64,000 bases of DNA from Thiemannella venezuelensis (GCF_014203605.1 NZ_JACHJJ010000021.1:1-64000), one strand, 5' to 3'. Counted from the first letter of the stretch, positions 8,232 through 16,994 are shown. Translations and numbers: made by a program. Notes: generated by a model from the letters alone, not told the origin.

Positions 8232-8803
8232 CAGCGTTGTTTGAATGGTGGTCCCGCCGGTTGGCGAAGCGCGCCGCCGATGAGCGGCAGGCGGCGGAGC
8301 AGGACGCCTGCGACTACGGTTCCCGGTTGCTCGACGAGGCCAGGGAGGAACTGCACAAGGCGGATGGCAAGGCGCAGGTGCTCCTGGGCATCGTCGGAGT
8401 GGGACTGGGCGCCATCACCGGCGGTCTGCTGGCGGGCGGTTGGTCACCGTTCGAGCTGGAGAACGCCGTCGAATGGCTGTGGTGGGCGGGGGCCGGCTCC
8501 GCGGTGGCCGCCGTCGCCACCCTCGCCGGAGCGGTCTACCCCCGTTTCGACAGCAGGGACCGGCACCTGCCTGACGGCGTCACGTACTTCGCCGACGTTC
8601 TGCGCTACACGTCGGTAAAGGCGGTATCCGACGCGTTGCTGCGATCATCCACCCTCGATCTGGAGCGGATCGCCCACCAGTTGCATCAGGTCAGCAAGAT
8701 CGTCAACCGGAAGTACCGGCTGATCCGATGGGGCTTCTGGCTGATGCTGGGTGCGATCACGGCCACGGTCGGCTCAGTCCTGGTGAACCTGGCGTTGAGC
8801 TAG
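8228..8803 (+). CDS. PycTM-like (DUF5706) membrane effector candidate
   Basis: The 191-residue protein starts at GTG 8228, overlapping the regulator stop (GTGA). A charged N-terminal helix (1-44) leads into ADGKAQVLLG (45-54), a hallmark of the DUF5706/PycTM family, then three hydrophobic helices at about 51-71, 84-105 and 168-189. Between the second and third, a helical segment ends in VSKIVNRKYRLIRWG, also typical. In Pycsar systems, effectors of this type sense a cyclic pyrimidine nucleotide and damage the membrane of infected cells. It is the last gene of the operon and lies opposite the cyclase at its start. The family call is from memory of motifs, and effector function is inferred. Confidence 0.7.
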   Translation: MTALFEWWSRRLAKRAADERQAAEQDACDYGSRLLDEAREELHKADGKAQVLLGIVGVGLGAITGGLLAGGWSPFELENAVEWLWWAGAGSAVAAVATLAGAVYPRFDSRDRHLPDGVTYFADVLRYTSVKAVSDALLRSSTLDLERIAHQLHQVSKIVNRKYRLIRWGFWLMLGAITATVGSVLVNLALS

Positions 8804-8837
8804 CTCTCCCTGACCTTCGGCCGCCAGGTTCGGCCGG

Positions 8838-9392
8838 TCACCGGGTGGTGGTCCGAGGGCTGTCGACGTGCAGCTCACCGAACTCGATGGACGGGGCGAA
8901 ACCGGCGAAGTTCCGGTTCACCTCGGCCCGTTCGGCGCTGTTGGGATAGGGGTTGGTGCAGCCGGTACCCGCGCTCGCGCCGGACATCAGGTCGGTGCAG
9001 CGGCCGGTGCGCCGGTCAGGCAGCCCCAGGATGTGGCCGATCTCGTGGGTGGCGATGCGCAGGGCGTCGTGGCCCTGAGCGGTCGCCTGGCGGCCGATCC
9101 ACACGGTGCCGCGCCCCAGCCTGGTGGGCAGGGCACGGGGCCAGCCGTTGTCGGCCAGCACCACGAAGTCCGCCGGGACACCGGGGACCAGGCGCACATT
9201 GCTCACCGAGGCGTTCCAGATCTGCGCCGCCTGGTCCACGGTGGCGCGGAACTCGGCGGCTCGGCCGGCGTCGTACCGGAGTGTGCGCACCGCGGCCGAC
9301 GACGGGGCGGGTTCGGCCTGCGCGGGGACCGCCGTCGAGAGGAAGGCGAGTCCCAGCACCAGCGCGAGCACGTAACGGAGGATCTTTGACAT
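8838..9392 (-). CDS. Secreted snapalysin-like zinc metalloprotease
   Basis: The 184-residue protein has a signal peptide (residues 1-26, ending AQA) and the zinc motif HEIGHILGLPD (H116, E117, H120, D126), which fits the small M7 snapalysin proteases of actinomycetes. The mature part is close to the usual length, with two Cys pairs near the C-terminus (GRCTDLM and GTGCTN). ATG at 9392 is preceded on its strand by GAAAGG. It follows the serine protease gene by 29 nt, so the two are probably co-transcribed. It acts outside the cell on peptides or proteins. Confidence 0.9.
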   Translation of the reverse strand: MSKILRYVLALVLGLAFLSTAVPAQAEPAPSSAAVRTLRYDAGRAAEFRATVDQAAQIWNASVSNVRLVPGVPADFVVLADNGWPRALPTRLGRGTVWIGRQATAQGHDALRIATHEIGHILGLPDRRTGRCTDLMSGASAGTGCTNPYPNSAERAEVNRNFAGFAPSIEFGELHVDSPRTTTR

Positions 9393-9421
9393 GGTCGGCG
9401 GGCCTTTCGCTGTCGTGGGGG

Positions 9422-10543
9422 TCAGGCGACGCGCAGGGTGAGCCCGTACGCCCGCAGGATCTCGTTGACCGGCTGGTGGAAGGTCGTCCCTCCGGAGGAG
9501 CAGGTGCCGGAGCCGCCCGAGGTGACGCCCTGCGCCTGGCTGCCGGAGATGAAGGGGCCGCCGGAGTCGCCCGGCTCGGCGCACACGCTGGTGCGGGTGA
9601 GTCCGGTCACCGTGCCCTGCGGGTAGGTCACGCTGGCGTTGTGCTGCTGGACGGTGCCGCAGCGCCAGCCGGTGGTGGTGCCGGAACGGCAGATCGAGGA
9701 GCCGACGACGGCCTGCGCGGACCCCCGGACGAGGACGATGCTCCCGCCGGGACCGCGCACCCACGGCTGGGCCGTGTAGCCGGGCCCGAGCGCGACCCAG
9801 GCGTAGTCGTTGCCGGGGAAGGAGGAACCCCGGACGGTGCCCGGCGGTCGCGTGGTGGCGCCCGCCCTGCCGCAGTGGCCCGCGGTGACGAACCCCTGCG
9901 TGGTCCCCCGGGTGACGGTGAAGCCGACGGTGCAGCGGCTGGATCCGACGGAGAAGGGGTCTCCGCCCGCGACGTCGACGAGAGGGCGGGGCCGCTCGGC
10001 GGAGATCACGACCCGGACGGAGGAGGGGTCCACGCCCGCTGCGGCGAGCAGGGCTTCGGCACCGGCCTGCCCGGTGGCCTGGACGACGACGGTGCCGGTC
10101 GGGACGTCGACGTACCACAGGGAGGCGGCGGCCCGCGCCGGGGCGGGGGCCCGGTCGAGCCGGTTCTTGACCGCGTCGAGCTGCGCCAGGGTACGGGTGG
10201 CGAGGACGGGTCGCGCGCCCCGGGCGCCGATCGCGCCGAACAGCGCGGGATCGGTGGTGGCCACGACGAGCTGCGCGTCGTCCCCGGTCAACCAGGCTCC
10301 GCCGTATGTCTCGCCGAGCTCCCGGCGAAGGGAGGACTCCACGGCGACGGCCCGCTCCTCGCGTGCCAGCCGTACGGCGGCCTGCTCGGGGGTGAGGCCG
10401 AGGTCGCGTTGGAGGGCGTCGGCCATCGGAGACGGGGGAGACGGGGGAGACGGGGGCGCAGGGGAGGCGGAGGCGGCGGGGGAGGCGGTCAGGAACAGGA
10501 CCGCGGCGGCTGCTCCGGCGAGGAACGAGTGGGTTCTCGTCAT
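9422..10543 (-). CDS. Secreted S1-family serine protease (streptogrisin/alpha-lytic type) with pro-region
   Basis: The protein of about 373 residues has a signal peptide, a short Pro/Ser repeat, a pro-domain of some 150 residues (AVESSLRRELGETYGGAWL, typical of alpha-lytic pro-regions) and a chymotrypsin-fold protease. The catalytic triad is visible as TAGHC (His), GNDYAWV (Asp) and GDSGGP (Ser). Cysteine pairs fit the streptogrisin disulfides. ATG 10543 was chosen over GTG 10549 because GGAG sits at proper spacing. It is upstream of the metalloprotease, and the pair may form one extracellular proteolysis operon. Confidence 0.93.
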   Translation of the reverse strand: MTRTHSFLAGAAAAVLFLTASPAASASPAPPSPPSPPSPMADALQRDLGLTPEQAAVRLAREERAVAVESSLRRELGETYGGAWLTGDDAQLVVATTDPALFGAIGARGARPVLATRTLAQLDAVKNRLDRAPAPARAAASLWYVDVPTGTVVVQATGQAGAEALLAAAGVDPSSVRVVISAERPRPLVDVAGGDPFSVGSSRCTVGFTVTRGTTQGFVTAGHCGRAGATTRPPGTVRGSSFPGNDYAWVALGPGYTAQPWVRGPGGSIVLVRGSAQAVVGSSICRSGTTTGWRCGTVQQHNASVTYPQGTVTGLTRTSVCAEPGDSGGPFISGSQAQGVTSGGSGTCSSGGTTFHQPVNEILRAYGLTLRVA

Positions 10544-10835
10544 CTTCACTCCAGAGTGAGGGGTGCAGTCAAGATACGGAGCCGGGCCCGGCAGAGGGAT
10601 GTCCTAAAAAACCCCTATCGCGGTGGTATGGCGCTGCCGACCACGAGTGGGCGCCGGATCGATCGCGATCCGGGACGTTCGCGGGCGGTGCGGCGGAGGG
10701 CGGAACGGTCCCGTACGTCTGACAGTGGCGGTCGCCGATCCCGTCAAATGGGATGTTGTGGTGGTTTTTTCCGTGCAGGACTAGGCTTTCACGTCCGCGG
10801 TCACCACCGCTGGGTCACTCGGTTGGGAGCGTTCG
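10544..10835. other. Intergenic region upstream of the proteases
   Basis: No convincing gene is visible. The segment has relatively AT-rich patches (CCTAAAAAACCCCTATCG near 10601 and TGGTGGTTTTTTCC near 10760) that could contain the protease promoter on the minus strand. No clear operator was recognised. Confidence 0.4.
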
Positions 10836-11012
10836 ATGGCGGATGTCGATAACGGAGCCCGTGGCGCGTCCGGGATCGCGGAGCCCGCGTCCCTGCCGCG
10901 CCGCGGCGAGACTCCCCGCTGCGCCCACCAGGAGGCGCGCCGCCGGTGCGTCCTGCCGCCCGGCCACCTGCTGGACCACGTCTACCCGCACCAGCGGGCC
11001 GCCGCCACCTGA
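10836..11012 (+). CDS. Possible small hypothetical protein (58 aa)
   Basis: An ATG at 10836 opens 58 codons with strong G/C preference at third positions. The C-terminal half is RCAHQEARRRCVLPPGHLLD-like, with two Cys and several His. A weak GGGAG precedes the start. Codon use fits coding DNA, but the ORF is short and no family is recognised. It runs opposite to the DUF4132 gene downstream. Confidence 0.3.
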   Translation: MADVDNGARGASGIAEPASLPRRGETPRCAHQEARRRCVLPPGHLLDHVYPHQRAAAT

Positions 11013-11054
11013 CGCCGGGCGGCTCGCGGCCGCCGGGGTTCCTCTCCGCGCGGA

Positions 11055-13136
11055 TCAGGTCCGGAGCTGGCGGACGATGGAGGGGTCGGTGATGGCGGTG
11101 TCGTTCGCCAGCAGGAAGGCCTTGCTGAGGATGAGCGCCAGCCGGCCGTCCTCCTCGAAGGGAAGGAACAGCCCGGCGTGGGGATCGCGGGCGGAGACGA
11201 TGCACAGGTAGGCGTCGTTGGGCTCCATCAGGACGTTCGCCGACCCCAGGTGGATCCGGTAGGTGCGGATGTCCCCCCGGACCACCAGGAACCGGTCGGT
11301 CATGGTGCACCGGTCGGCGATGGCCGTACGCCCGATCAGCCGGGACAGCGCGTCGCGGCGCACCTCGGCGGAGGGCGGCAGGGCCGCGAACGAGCCGGTC
11401 CGCCAGTAGTCCTGGAACCGGTCCGGCCCCTGTTCGGCCCACCGGGGATCGACCGCGATCGAGGCGGCGGCCACGAACAGGTCGACGTCCCGCATGGCCT
11501 CGCTGAACACCAGCGCCGGGACCTCCGCCAGCGGCGCCCGGTGCCATCCACCGTCGGTCAGCCGGTCGAAGTGGACCTCGTGGGTGAACGCGTAGCCCTC
11601 GTCGTACAGACTGTGGTCGAGCGTCACCCGCCACCGTCCGCCCGCCAGCATCCGCCGGGCGTCCCCGTTGTCGTAGCCACCGTCCCACGGCCCCATGAAA
11701 TTGGACTGCCAGCCCCGCCCCTTGAACAGCGCGCGGAGCCTGCGGTAGTCCACCACGTGCCCGTCGAACCGGAGCGAGTGGTCGCGCGTCGCCTCCTCGG
11801 CCGGAGTGAGCAGGTAGACCTCGCGGAAGGCCTGCTTGAACGGCTGGCGCAACTCCTTGCCCTGCACCGCCTCCCGCCAGGCGCGCACCTCCTCCACCGG
11901 CGCGCGGGCCGGATGCCACAGCCGCACCGGCACGTCCGGCACGGTCATCCCCAGCTCGCCGCACCACACGCCGGGCGCGACCTCGAACTCCCAGATCAGC
12001 CGGTCGGTGACCGGGTGACCCTCCAACTGCCGGTACGGCGGAGCCGTCTCGCCGGTGTATCCGGCCTCCAGCGCCCTGATCAGGGTGGTCTGCCGCTGCT
12101 GGGCCTGCTTGGCCAGCTCACGCAGCCGCTTGACCTCCTCGGGATGCTCCCGCCGGACCGCCGCCGGGACCGCCTTCAGCCTCCTGTCCCCGTGCCACCA
12201 CGACAGCTCGACCCCGCCGTCGGTCGAGATCACCGCCGTGTGCTCGCCGACGGCCTGCCGTACCCGCCCGTCGGGCAGCCGGAACGCCACCTCCAGCCGG
12301 TCGGCCAGGGCGGGCTCGATGCGCTTGAACACGCGGTCCAGCTGCTTGGGCACCCCGGCGTGCCGGGTGGCCCGGCGGGCGGCGTACAGCGCGGAGACCG
12401 CCTCCGGAGTCGGGTGCTCCTCCACCGCGCGGGCGACCTCGAACAGCAGTCCCTGGGAGGGCAGGGTCCTGGCGTGGGTCGGAGCCACCGCGACCCCAGG
12501 CAGCAGACCGTCCAGCAGCGCGGGCAGCCAGGGCTCGTCCCGCAGGAGCGCCAGCCGTACGGCCCGGCCGAGGGCCGCCTTCTCCGCGTCCTCGAACGCC
12601 TTCTCCGCCCGGTAGGGGATCTCGCCGGCGTGGATCGCCGCGACGCGGGCACCGGCGGCCTCCAGGGCCGTCCGGGCGAAGTCCGGGTAGCCGGGCAGGC
12701 CGCCGAGCCATTCGACCACACCGGACAGCGGCGGGGCGGCGTGGTGGACCCGTCCCCGCACGGCCTCGGCGAACAGCGCCCGCCGCTCCACGTCCCAGCC
12801 GAGCAGCACCTCCATCTCGGCGACCGCGATCGGCCCCCACGTTCCGGCGAGCCGGGCGCCCACCTCGGCGTCCATGCCCGCCAGCCCCGCCGCCACCAGC
12901 ACGGGGAAGGGTTCGTAGAGCGGTCTTTCGTCCCGGAGCAGGAATCCGACCAGCTCGCGGGCCGCCGCGGCCAGCCGCTGCTCGTCGACCGCGTACCGCT
13001 GCGACGCCGGGTCGCCGTCGCCGACGGGTGTGCCCAGCCCGGTGCTCAGCTGGGAGGTCTCCGGCCAGTACCAGGGGTCGTCCGCGGTCCCGGTGATCAG
13101 GTTGAGCAGGCGCTGCGCGAGGGGGGAGAGGTGCAT
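11055..13136 (-). CDS. DUF4132 domain-containing protein
   Basis: The large soluble protein of about 693 residues has no signal peptide or membrane helix. The C-terminal 250 residues (IWEFEVAPGVW, LKQPFKQAFREVYLLTPAE-like, and a closing RDPHAGLFLPFEEDGRLALILSKAFLLAND) match the DUF4132 domain, whose biochemical role is unknown. The N-terminal half is helical and may be HEAT-like. ATG 13136 was chosen because AGGAATC precedes it; an in-frame GTG at 13172 is a longer alternative. It lies alone between the proteases and rbpA. Confidence 0.75.
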   Translation of the reverse strand: MHLSPLAQRLLNLITGTADDPWYWPETSQLSTGLGTPVGDGDPASQRYAVDEQRLAAAARELVGFLLRDERPLYEPFPVLVAAGLAGMDAEVGARLAGTWGPIAVAEMEVLLGWDVERRALFAEAVRGRVHHAAPPLSGVVEWLGGLPGYPDFARTALEAAGARVAAIHAGEIPYRAEKAFEDAEKAALGRAVRLALLRDEPWLPALLDGLLPGVAVAPTHARTLPSQGLLFEVARAVEEHPTPEAVSALYAARRATRHAGVPKQLDRVFKRIEPALADRLEVAFRLPDGRVRQAVGEHTAVISTDGGVELSWWHGDRRLKAVPAAVRREHPEEVKRLRELAKQAQQRQTTLIRALEAGYTGETAPPYRQLEGHPVTDRLIWEFEVAPGVWCGELGMTVPDVPVRLWHPARAPVEEVRAWREAVQGKELRQPFKQAFREVYLLTPAEEATRDHSLRFDGHVVDYRRLRALFKGRGWQSNFMGPWDGGYDNGDARRMLAGGRWRVTLDHSLYDEGYAFTHEVHFDRLTDGGWHRAPLAEVPALVFSEAMRDVDLFVAAASIAVDPRWAEQGPDRFQDYWRTGSFAALPPSAEVRRDALSRLIGRTAIADRCTMTDRFLVVRGDIRTYRIHLGSANVLMEPNDAYLCIVSARDPHAGLFLPFEEDGRLALILSKAFLLANDTAITDPSIVRQLRT

Positions 13137-13262
13137 GCGGACGATTCCTGTCGGGATGGTTCCGGTGGGCACCGGACGGGCCGGTGGCGCAATCTATAGC
13201 AGCAGCGAAGGACAGAACGTCCGCGAGGCGCCCGCCGGTGCGGCGCCGGCCGGGGAAAAGGC

Positions 13263-13297
13263 GGAGCCTCCGGCACCGTGGAGGTGCCGGAGGCTCC
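13263..13297 (-). terminator. Rho-independent-type terminator of rbpA
   Basis: GGAGCCTCCGGCACC (13263-13277) and its exact complement GGTGCCGGAGGCTCC (13283-13297) form a 15-bp stem with a 5-nt loop, 30 nt beyond the rbpA stop. There is no long U-run, as is common in actinomycetes. Confidence 0.85.
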
Positions 13298-13327
13298 GGT
13301 GTAACCGTGCCCTCGGAGGACCGGGGG

Positions 13328-13672
13328 TCAGGCGCTCTTGCGGCGTTGGGCGCGCAGGATCGCCAGGCGCTCGTTGAGCACCTCCTCCAGGTCCTCGATC
13401 GTGCGGCGCTCCAGCAGCATGTCCCAGTGGGTCCGCGGGGGCTTGGACTTCTTGGCCTCGGGCAGTTCGCCGTCCACCCGCAGGGCGGTGATGCCGCACA
13501 TGCGGCACTCCCACGTCGCCGGGATCTCGGCCTCGGCGGCAAGCGGAACGTCGAATTGATGGCCCTTCGGGCAAATGTAGGACACCTCCTGGCGCGGGGC
13601 CAGATCGGTGTTGCGGTCGTTCTCGTAGCTGGTCGCCCCGAGTCGGGTACCGCGCAGCGCACGCTCGCCCAT
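13328..13672 (-). CDS. rbpA: RNA polymerase-binding protein RbpA
   Basis: The 114-residue protein matches RbpA along its length. It has an N-terminal tail (MGERALRGTRLGATSYEND), a core zinc/beta domain with YICPKGHQF and WECRMCG, a basic linker (EAKKSKPPRTHWDMLLERRT) and the sigma-interaction domain (IEDLEEVLNERLAILRA). RbpA binds RNA polymerase and the primary sigma factor and stabilises open complexes in actinobacteria. The sequence upstream matches a sigma-R promoter, which agrees with the known disulfide-stress control of rbpA in Streptomyces. A strong hairpin terminates it. Confidence 0.97.
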   Translation of the reverse strand: MGERALRGTRLGATSYENDRNTDLAPRQEVSYICPKGHQFDVPLAAEAEIPATWECRMCGITALRVDGELPEAKKSKPPRTHWDMLLERRTIEDLEEVLNERLAILRAQRRKSA

Positions 13673-13724
13673 GTCTCAATGCCTCCTGAGGGCCCCGTCG
13701 TGAGGGGTTCGTCTCCCACGGCGT

Positions 13725-13753
13725 ACAACGCTTGATACCGTGTGTGGATTCCC
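13725..13753 (-). promoter_or_regulatory. Sigma-R type promoter of rbpA
   Basis: Read on the minus strand, GGGAAT (13748-13753) is followed after exactly 18 nt by GTTGT (13725-13729), matching the sigma-R consensus GGGAAT-N18-GTT. The -35 box lies inside a 10-bp inverted repeat, CCGTGTGTGG-ATTC-CCACACACGG (13738-13761), which could bind a regulator or end the transfer of transcription from the MFS gene upstream. The start codon is 53 nt downstream of the -10 box. Confidence 0.7.
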
Positions 13754-13818
13754 ACACACGGCGTGATCCAATCGCGCGTTTTCCATGGGATCCGCAGAGA
13801 GACCTTTTCGGACGGATT

Positions 13819-15174
13819 TCAGATGCGCTCGGGGACCGGGTTCCCGGCGGCGCGGATGGCCCTGGGCAGGTTGATCGCGGCCAGACCGGCGAGGCCGACC
13901 ACGAAGAAGACCACCAGCGTGAGGATGCCCAGCCGGTAGCTGTCGGTCAGCTGCAGGGCCAGGCCGAGGGTGAACGAGCCGAGGAACGTCGAGCCCTTGT
14001 CGCTGATCTCGTACAGGCTGTAGTACTCCGCCTCCTTGCCCCTGGGGATCACGTGGGAGAACAGCGACCGCGACAGGGCCTGGGTGCCGCCCATCACGAT
14101 CGCGATGGCGAAGCCGAGCGCGAAGAACGCCGCCGCCGACCCCTTGGGCAGGAAGTACGCCACGGCCACCACGGCGGTCCAGGCCGCCAGGGCGCACATC
14201 ACGATCCGCTTGGCCCCGAAGGAGCCGGCGAGCCTGCCCAGCAGCAGCGCGCCGCCGAAGGCCACGAACTGCACCATCAGGATCGCCTGGATCCGCACAT
14301 CCTGGCTCAGCCCGAGCTCCTTGTCGGCGTAGGTGGCCGAGAAGGAGATGACCGTCTGCACGCCGTCGTTGTAGATCAGGTAGGTGACCAGGAAGCCCAG
14401 CGTCAGCGGGTAGTTGCGCAGGTCCTTGAGGGTGCGGCCGAGCTGCCGGAAGCTGCCGGTCACGGCCTGCCCCGTGGTCTCCGCGCCCGGGGCGAGCGCC
14501 CGCCGGTTGCGCAGCCGCAGCATCGGGATGACCGTGAACCCGCCCCACCACAGGCCGGAGGAGGCCAGCGCGAGGCGCACCGCGTCACCCTCGGCTACAC
14601 CGAGGGACTCGTGATAAAGGAACAGAGCCAGGTGGATCGCGAGCAGCAGGCCGCCGCCGAGGTAGCCGAAGCCCCAGCCGCGGGCGGAGACCCCGTCGCG
14701 CTCGTCGGCCGTGGCGATCTCGGGCAGGAACGAGTTGTAGACGACGAACGCGGCGGCGAAGCTCACGCTGGCGAGCAGGAAAAGCAGTCCGCCCAGCAGG
14801 TAGCGGTCGCCGGACAGGAACCAGAAGCAGACCGTCGCTCCCGCGCCCAGGTAGGCGAAGGCGGCCATGATCTCCTTCTTCCGGCCGGTGTGGTCGGCCA
14901 GGGCCCCCACCATGGGCATCAGGATGATCTGGAGGATGGCGGCGACGCCGACCACGAAGGAGTAGTAGGCGCTCGGGCGCACGTCGAACCAGAGCACCGG
15001 GACGTACGCCGCTCCGGCGGCGGCCTTCTCGGCGACCGTCGTCAGGTACGGGCCCAGGAAGACGGTCAGGACCGTGGTGGGGAAGGCCGAGTTGGCCCAG
15101 TCGTACCAGTACCAGCCGCGTTGCTCACGGCGGCGGGACTGGGGGGTGTCTTCGACGGCCGGTGCGGCGGTCAT
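13819..15174 (-). CDS. UMF1/Atg22-like MFS transporter
   Basis: The 451-residue membrane protein has about 12 hydrophobic helices. The start EQRGWYWYDWANSAFPTTVLTVFLGPYL is characteristic of the UMF1 (Atg22-like) branch of the major facilitator superfamily, and the MFS loop ADHTGRKKE follows helix 2. Its substrate is unknown; eukaryotic Atg22 exports amino acids from the vacuole. It lies 76 nt upstream of the GDPD gene in reading order, with both on the minus strand, so co-transcription with the GDPD gene is possible. Confidence 0.88.
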   Translation of the reverse strand: MTAAPAVEDTPQSRRREQRGWYWYDWANSAFPTTVLTVFLGPYLTTVAEKAAAGAAYVPVLWFDVRPSAYYSFVVGVAAILQIILMPMVGALADHTGRKKEIMAAFAYLGAGATVCFWFLSGDRYLLGGLLFLLASVSFAAAFVVYNSFLPEIATADERDGVSARGWGFGYLGGGLLLAIHLALFLYHESLGVAEGDAVRLALASSGLWWGGFTVIPMLRLRNRRALAPGAETTGQAVTGSFRQLGRTLKDLRNYPLTLGFLVTYLIYNDGVQTVISFSATYADKELGLSQDVRIQAILMVQFVAFGGALLLGRLAGSFGAKRIVMCALAAWTAVVAVAYFLPKGSAAAFFALGFAIAIVMGGTQALSRSLFSHVIPRGKEAEYYSLYEISDKGSTFLGSFTLGLALQLTDSYRLGILTLVVFFVVGLAGLAAINLPRAIRAAGNPVPERI

Positions 15175-15250
15175 GGGCGGTCCTCGGTTCGCTCGGGGGG
15201 AGGGGGTCTCGGGAGGGGGAGATGCGGCCGGGACAGGGCCCGCGCCGGCG

Positions 15251-16048
15251 TCAGGCGACGAGCCGGCCCGGATGCCACTGGCCGCGCGACCGGAGGACCC
15301 CCCGCAGGCCGGAGATGTTGTCGGTCATCACGCCGTCCACGCCCAGGTCCAGCAGGCGCTCCATCTCCCGGGTGTCGTTGACGGTCCACACGTGGATCTG
15401 CATGCCGAGGGCGTGCGCCGTACGGACCAGGGCCGGGGTGGTGACCCGCAGGCCGCGGAAGCCGATCGGCACCTGCGCGCACGGCACCCCGGCGCGGGCC
15501 AGGCGGGTGAGCAGGCGGCCGTAGGCCGAGGTCACGGCGGCGGCGCGCAGGGCGGCGACGCCGCGCGGGCCGAGCGAGGAGCACACGTCCCGGCCGATCG
15601 CGGCGCGGGCGCGGGCCAGCCGCTCGTCGGAGAAGGAGGTCAGGCAGATCCGGTCGTAGGCGTTGGTCCGCCTGACCACCTCGGCCAGCGGCGCGATGGC
15701 CGCGGCCTCCTTGACGTCGATGTTGAAGCGCGCCTGCGGCCAGGAGCCGATCAGGTCCTCCATGAGCGGGATCTCGTCCACCCCGCCGATCCGCGCCTCG
15801 CGCACCGTCCGGTACGGCAGCGCGGCGATCCGGCCGCTCCGGTCGGTCATCCGGTCCAGGGTGTGGTCGTGGAAGGCCAGCAGCACGCCGTCGGCGGTGG
15901 CGTGGGCGTCGGTCTCCAGGTAGGTGTATCCGAGCTCCACCGCGCGCGCGAAGGCCGCGTGGGTGTTCTCCCTGCCCTCGGAGGCCCCGCCCCGATGGGC
16001 GAAGGCGAGCGGGCCGGGATGGTCGAGGAAGGCGTAACGGCGCTGCAC
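15251..16048 (-). CDS. Glycerophosphodiester phosphodiesterase
   Basis: The 265-residue protein has the GDPD TIM-barrel signatures: AHRGG near residue 17, LETDAHATADGV (Glu/Asp metal ligands), FHDHTLDR (catalytic His), FNIDVKE, and VWTVND near the C-terminus. It hydrolyses glycerophosphodiesters to glycerol-3-phosphate and an alcohol. There is no signal peptide, so it is cytoplasmic. The GTG start at 16048 lacks a clear Shine-Dalgarno sequence and may be leaderless. The length fits bacterial UgpQ-like enzymes. Confidence 0.9.
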   Translation of the reverse strand: MQRRYAFLDHPGPLAFAHRGGASEGRENTHAAFARAVELGYTYLETDAHATADGVLLAFHDHTLDRMTDRSGRIAALPYRTVREARIGGVDEIPLMEDLIGSWPQARFNIDVKEAAAIAPLAEVVRRTNAYDRICLTSFSDERLARARAAIGRDVCSSLGPRGVAALRAAAVTSAYGRLLTRLARAGVPCAQVPIGFRGLRVTTPALVRTAHALGMQIHVWTVNDTREMERLLDLGVDGVMTDNISGLRGVLRSRGQWHPGRLVA

Positions 16049-16289
16049 GTGGAGGAGTATGCCCCCTGCGCGCGGGGCTCGTCATCACACGGAGGTGAAC
16101 GTTTGGGGCACGGATTCCGTAACGGCCACCCCCGTCCGATCCGGCTCCCCGCCTGGTGCGAGGCTGGAGGTGAGAGGAGACGGGCGGGGAAGAGCCGGCC
16201 ACGGGTCGCGTGACAGCGGTGTGACAGCCGGATGCAAGCACGCGGGGACATCCTGATCACCATTCGCCGAGAATGGAGATGGGAAGACG

Positions 16290-16994
16290 ATGAAGGCCCT
16301 CATGCAGGAGTTCAGCGTGCCGGACCGGTACCGGGGTCCGGCGGGCATGGTGAACGGGGGATGGGTGTCGGGCCTGCTGGCGAGCTACCTGCCGGCCGGG
16401 GGCGCCGTCGAGGTGACGCTGCTGGCTCCGACCCCGCTCGACACCGGTCTGCGGGTCGAGCGGGAGGACGGCCTGGTGAAGCTCTTCCAGGGGGCCGAGC
16501 GGCTCGCCGAGGCCAGGGCGGCGGACGGCGACCCGGTGCCCCCGCCCTTCGTCTCGCTCCACCAGGCCACGAGGGCGGAGCGGGACTTCGCCGGCGCGCA
16601 GGAGCACCCGTTCCCCGGCTGCTTCGTCTGCGGCGACCGGGAGCCCGGAGACGGGCTGCGGATCCACCCCGGCCCGGCCGGTCCGCCGGACACCGTCGCG
16701 GCCTCCTGGTTCGCCCATCCGGGACTGGCCGAGTGGTCGGCGGCCCTGCCGCTGACCCACGTGTGGGGGGCGCTCGACTGCCCCTCGGGCTGGGCGCACA
16801 TCGAGCCGGGCGGGGCGGCCCTGCTGGGCAGGCTCACCGCGCGGACGTACCGGCCGGTCGCCCCGGGGCGGACCTACGTGGTCGTCGCCCGCAAGGAGGG
16901 CAGGGAGCGGCGCAAGCTCTTCGCGAGCTCGGCGGTGTACGAGGTGGACGGCAGGCTGGTCGGCGCCGCCCGGGCCATCTGGATCAAGATCTGA
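16290..16994 (+). CDS. Hotdog-fold protein, thioesterase-like
   Basis: The 234-residue protein appears to hold two hotdog-like halves. The first begins RGPAGMVNGGWVSGLLASYL, with a helix after the glycine turn, and the second follows HPFPGCFVCGDREPGDGLRI, a motif common in PaaI-like thioesterases and related actinobacterial proteins. An acyl-CoA or acyl-ACP thioester substrate is inferred from the fold only. ATG 16290 follows GGAGATGGGAAG, and a small inverted repeat CCATTC-N5-GAATGG (16260-16276) overlaps the ribosome-binding region. Confidence 0.65.
   Translation: MKALMQEFSVPDRYRGPAGMVNGGWVSGLLASYLPAGGAVEVTLLAPTPLDTGLRVEREDGLVKLFQGAERLAEARAADGDPVPPPFVSLHQATRAERDFAGAQEHPFPGCFVCGDREPGDGLRIHPGPAGPPDTVAASWFAHPGLAEWSAALPLTHVWGALDCPSGWAHIEPGGAALLGRLTARTYRPVAPGRTYVVVARKEGRERRKLFASSAVYEVDGRLVGAARAIWIKI

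Noticed and set aside
15251-16241. Longer N-terminus for the GDPD through another frame.
   Set aside because: Only the frame from GTG 16048 carries the AHRGG and ETD motifs, and the overlapping frame gives low-complexity sequence.
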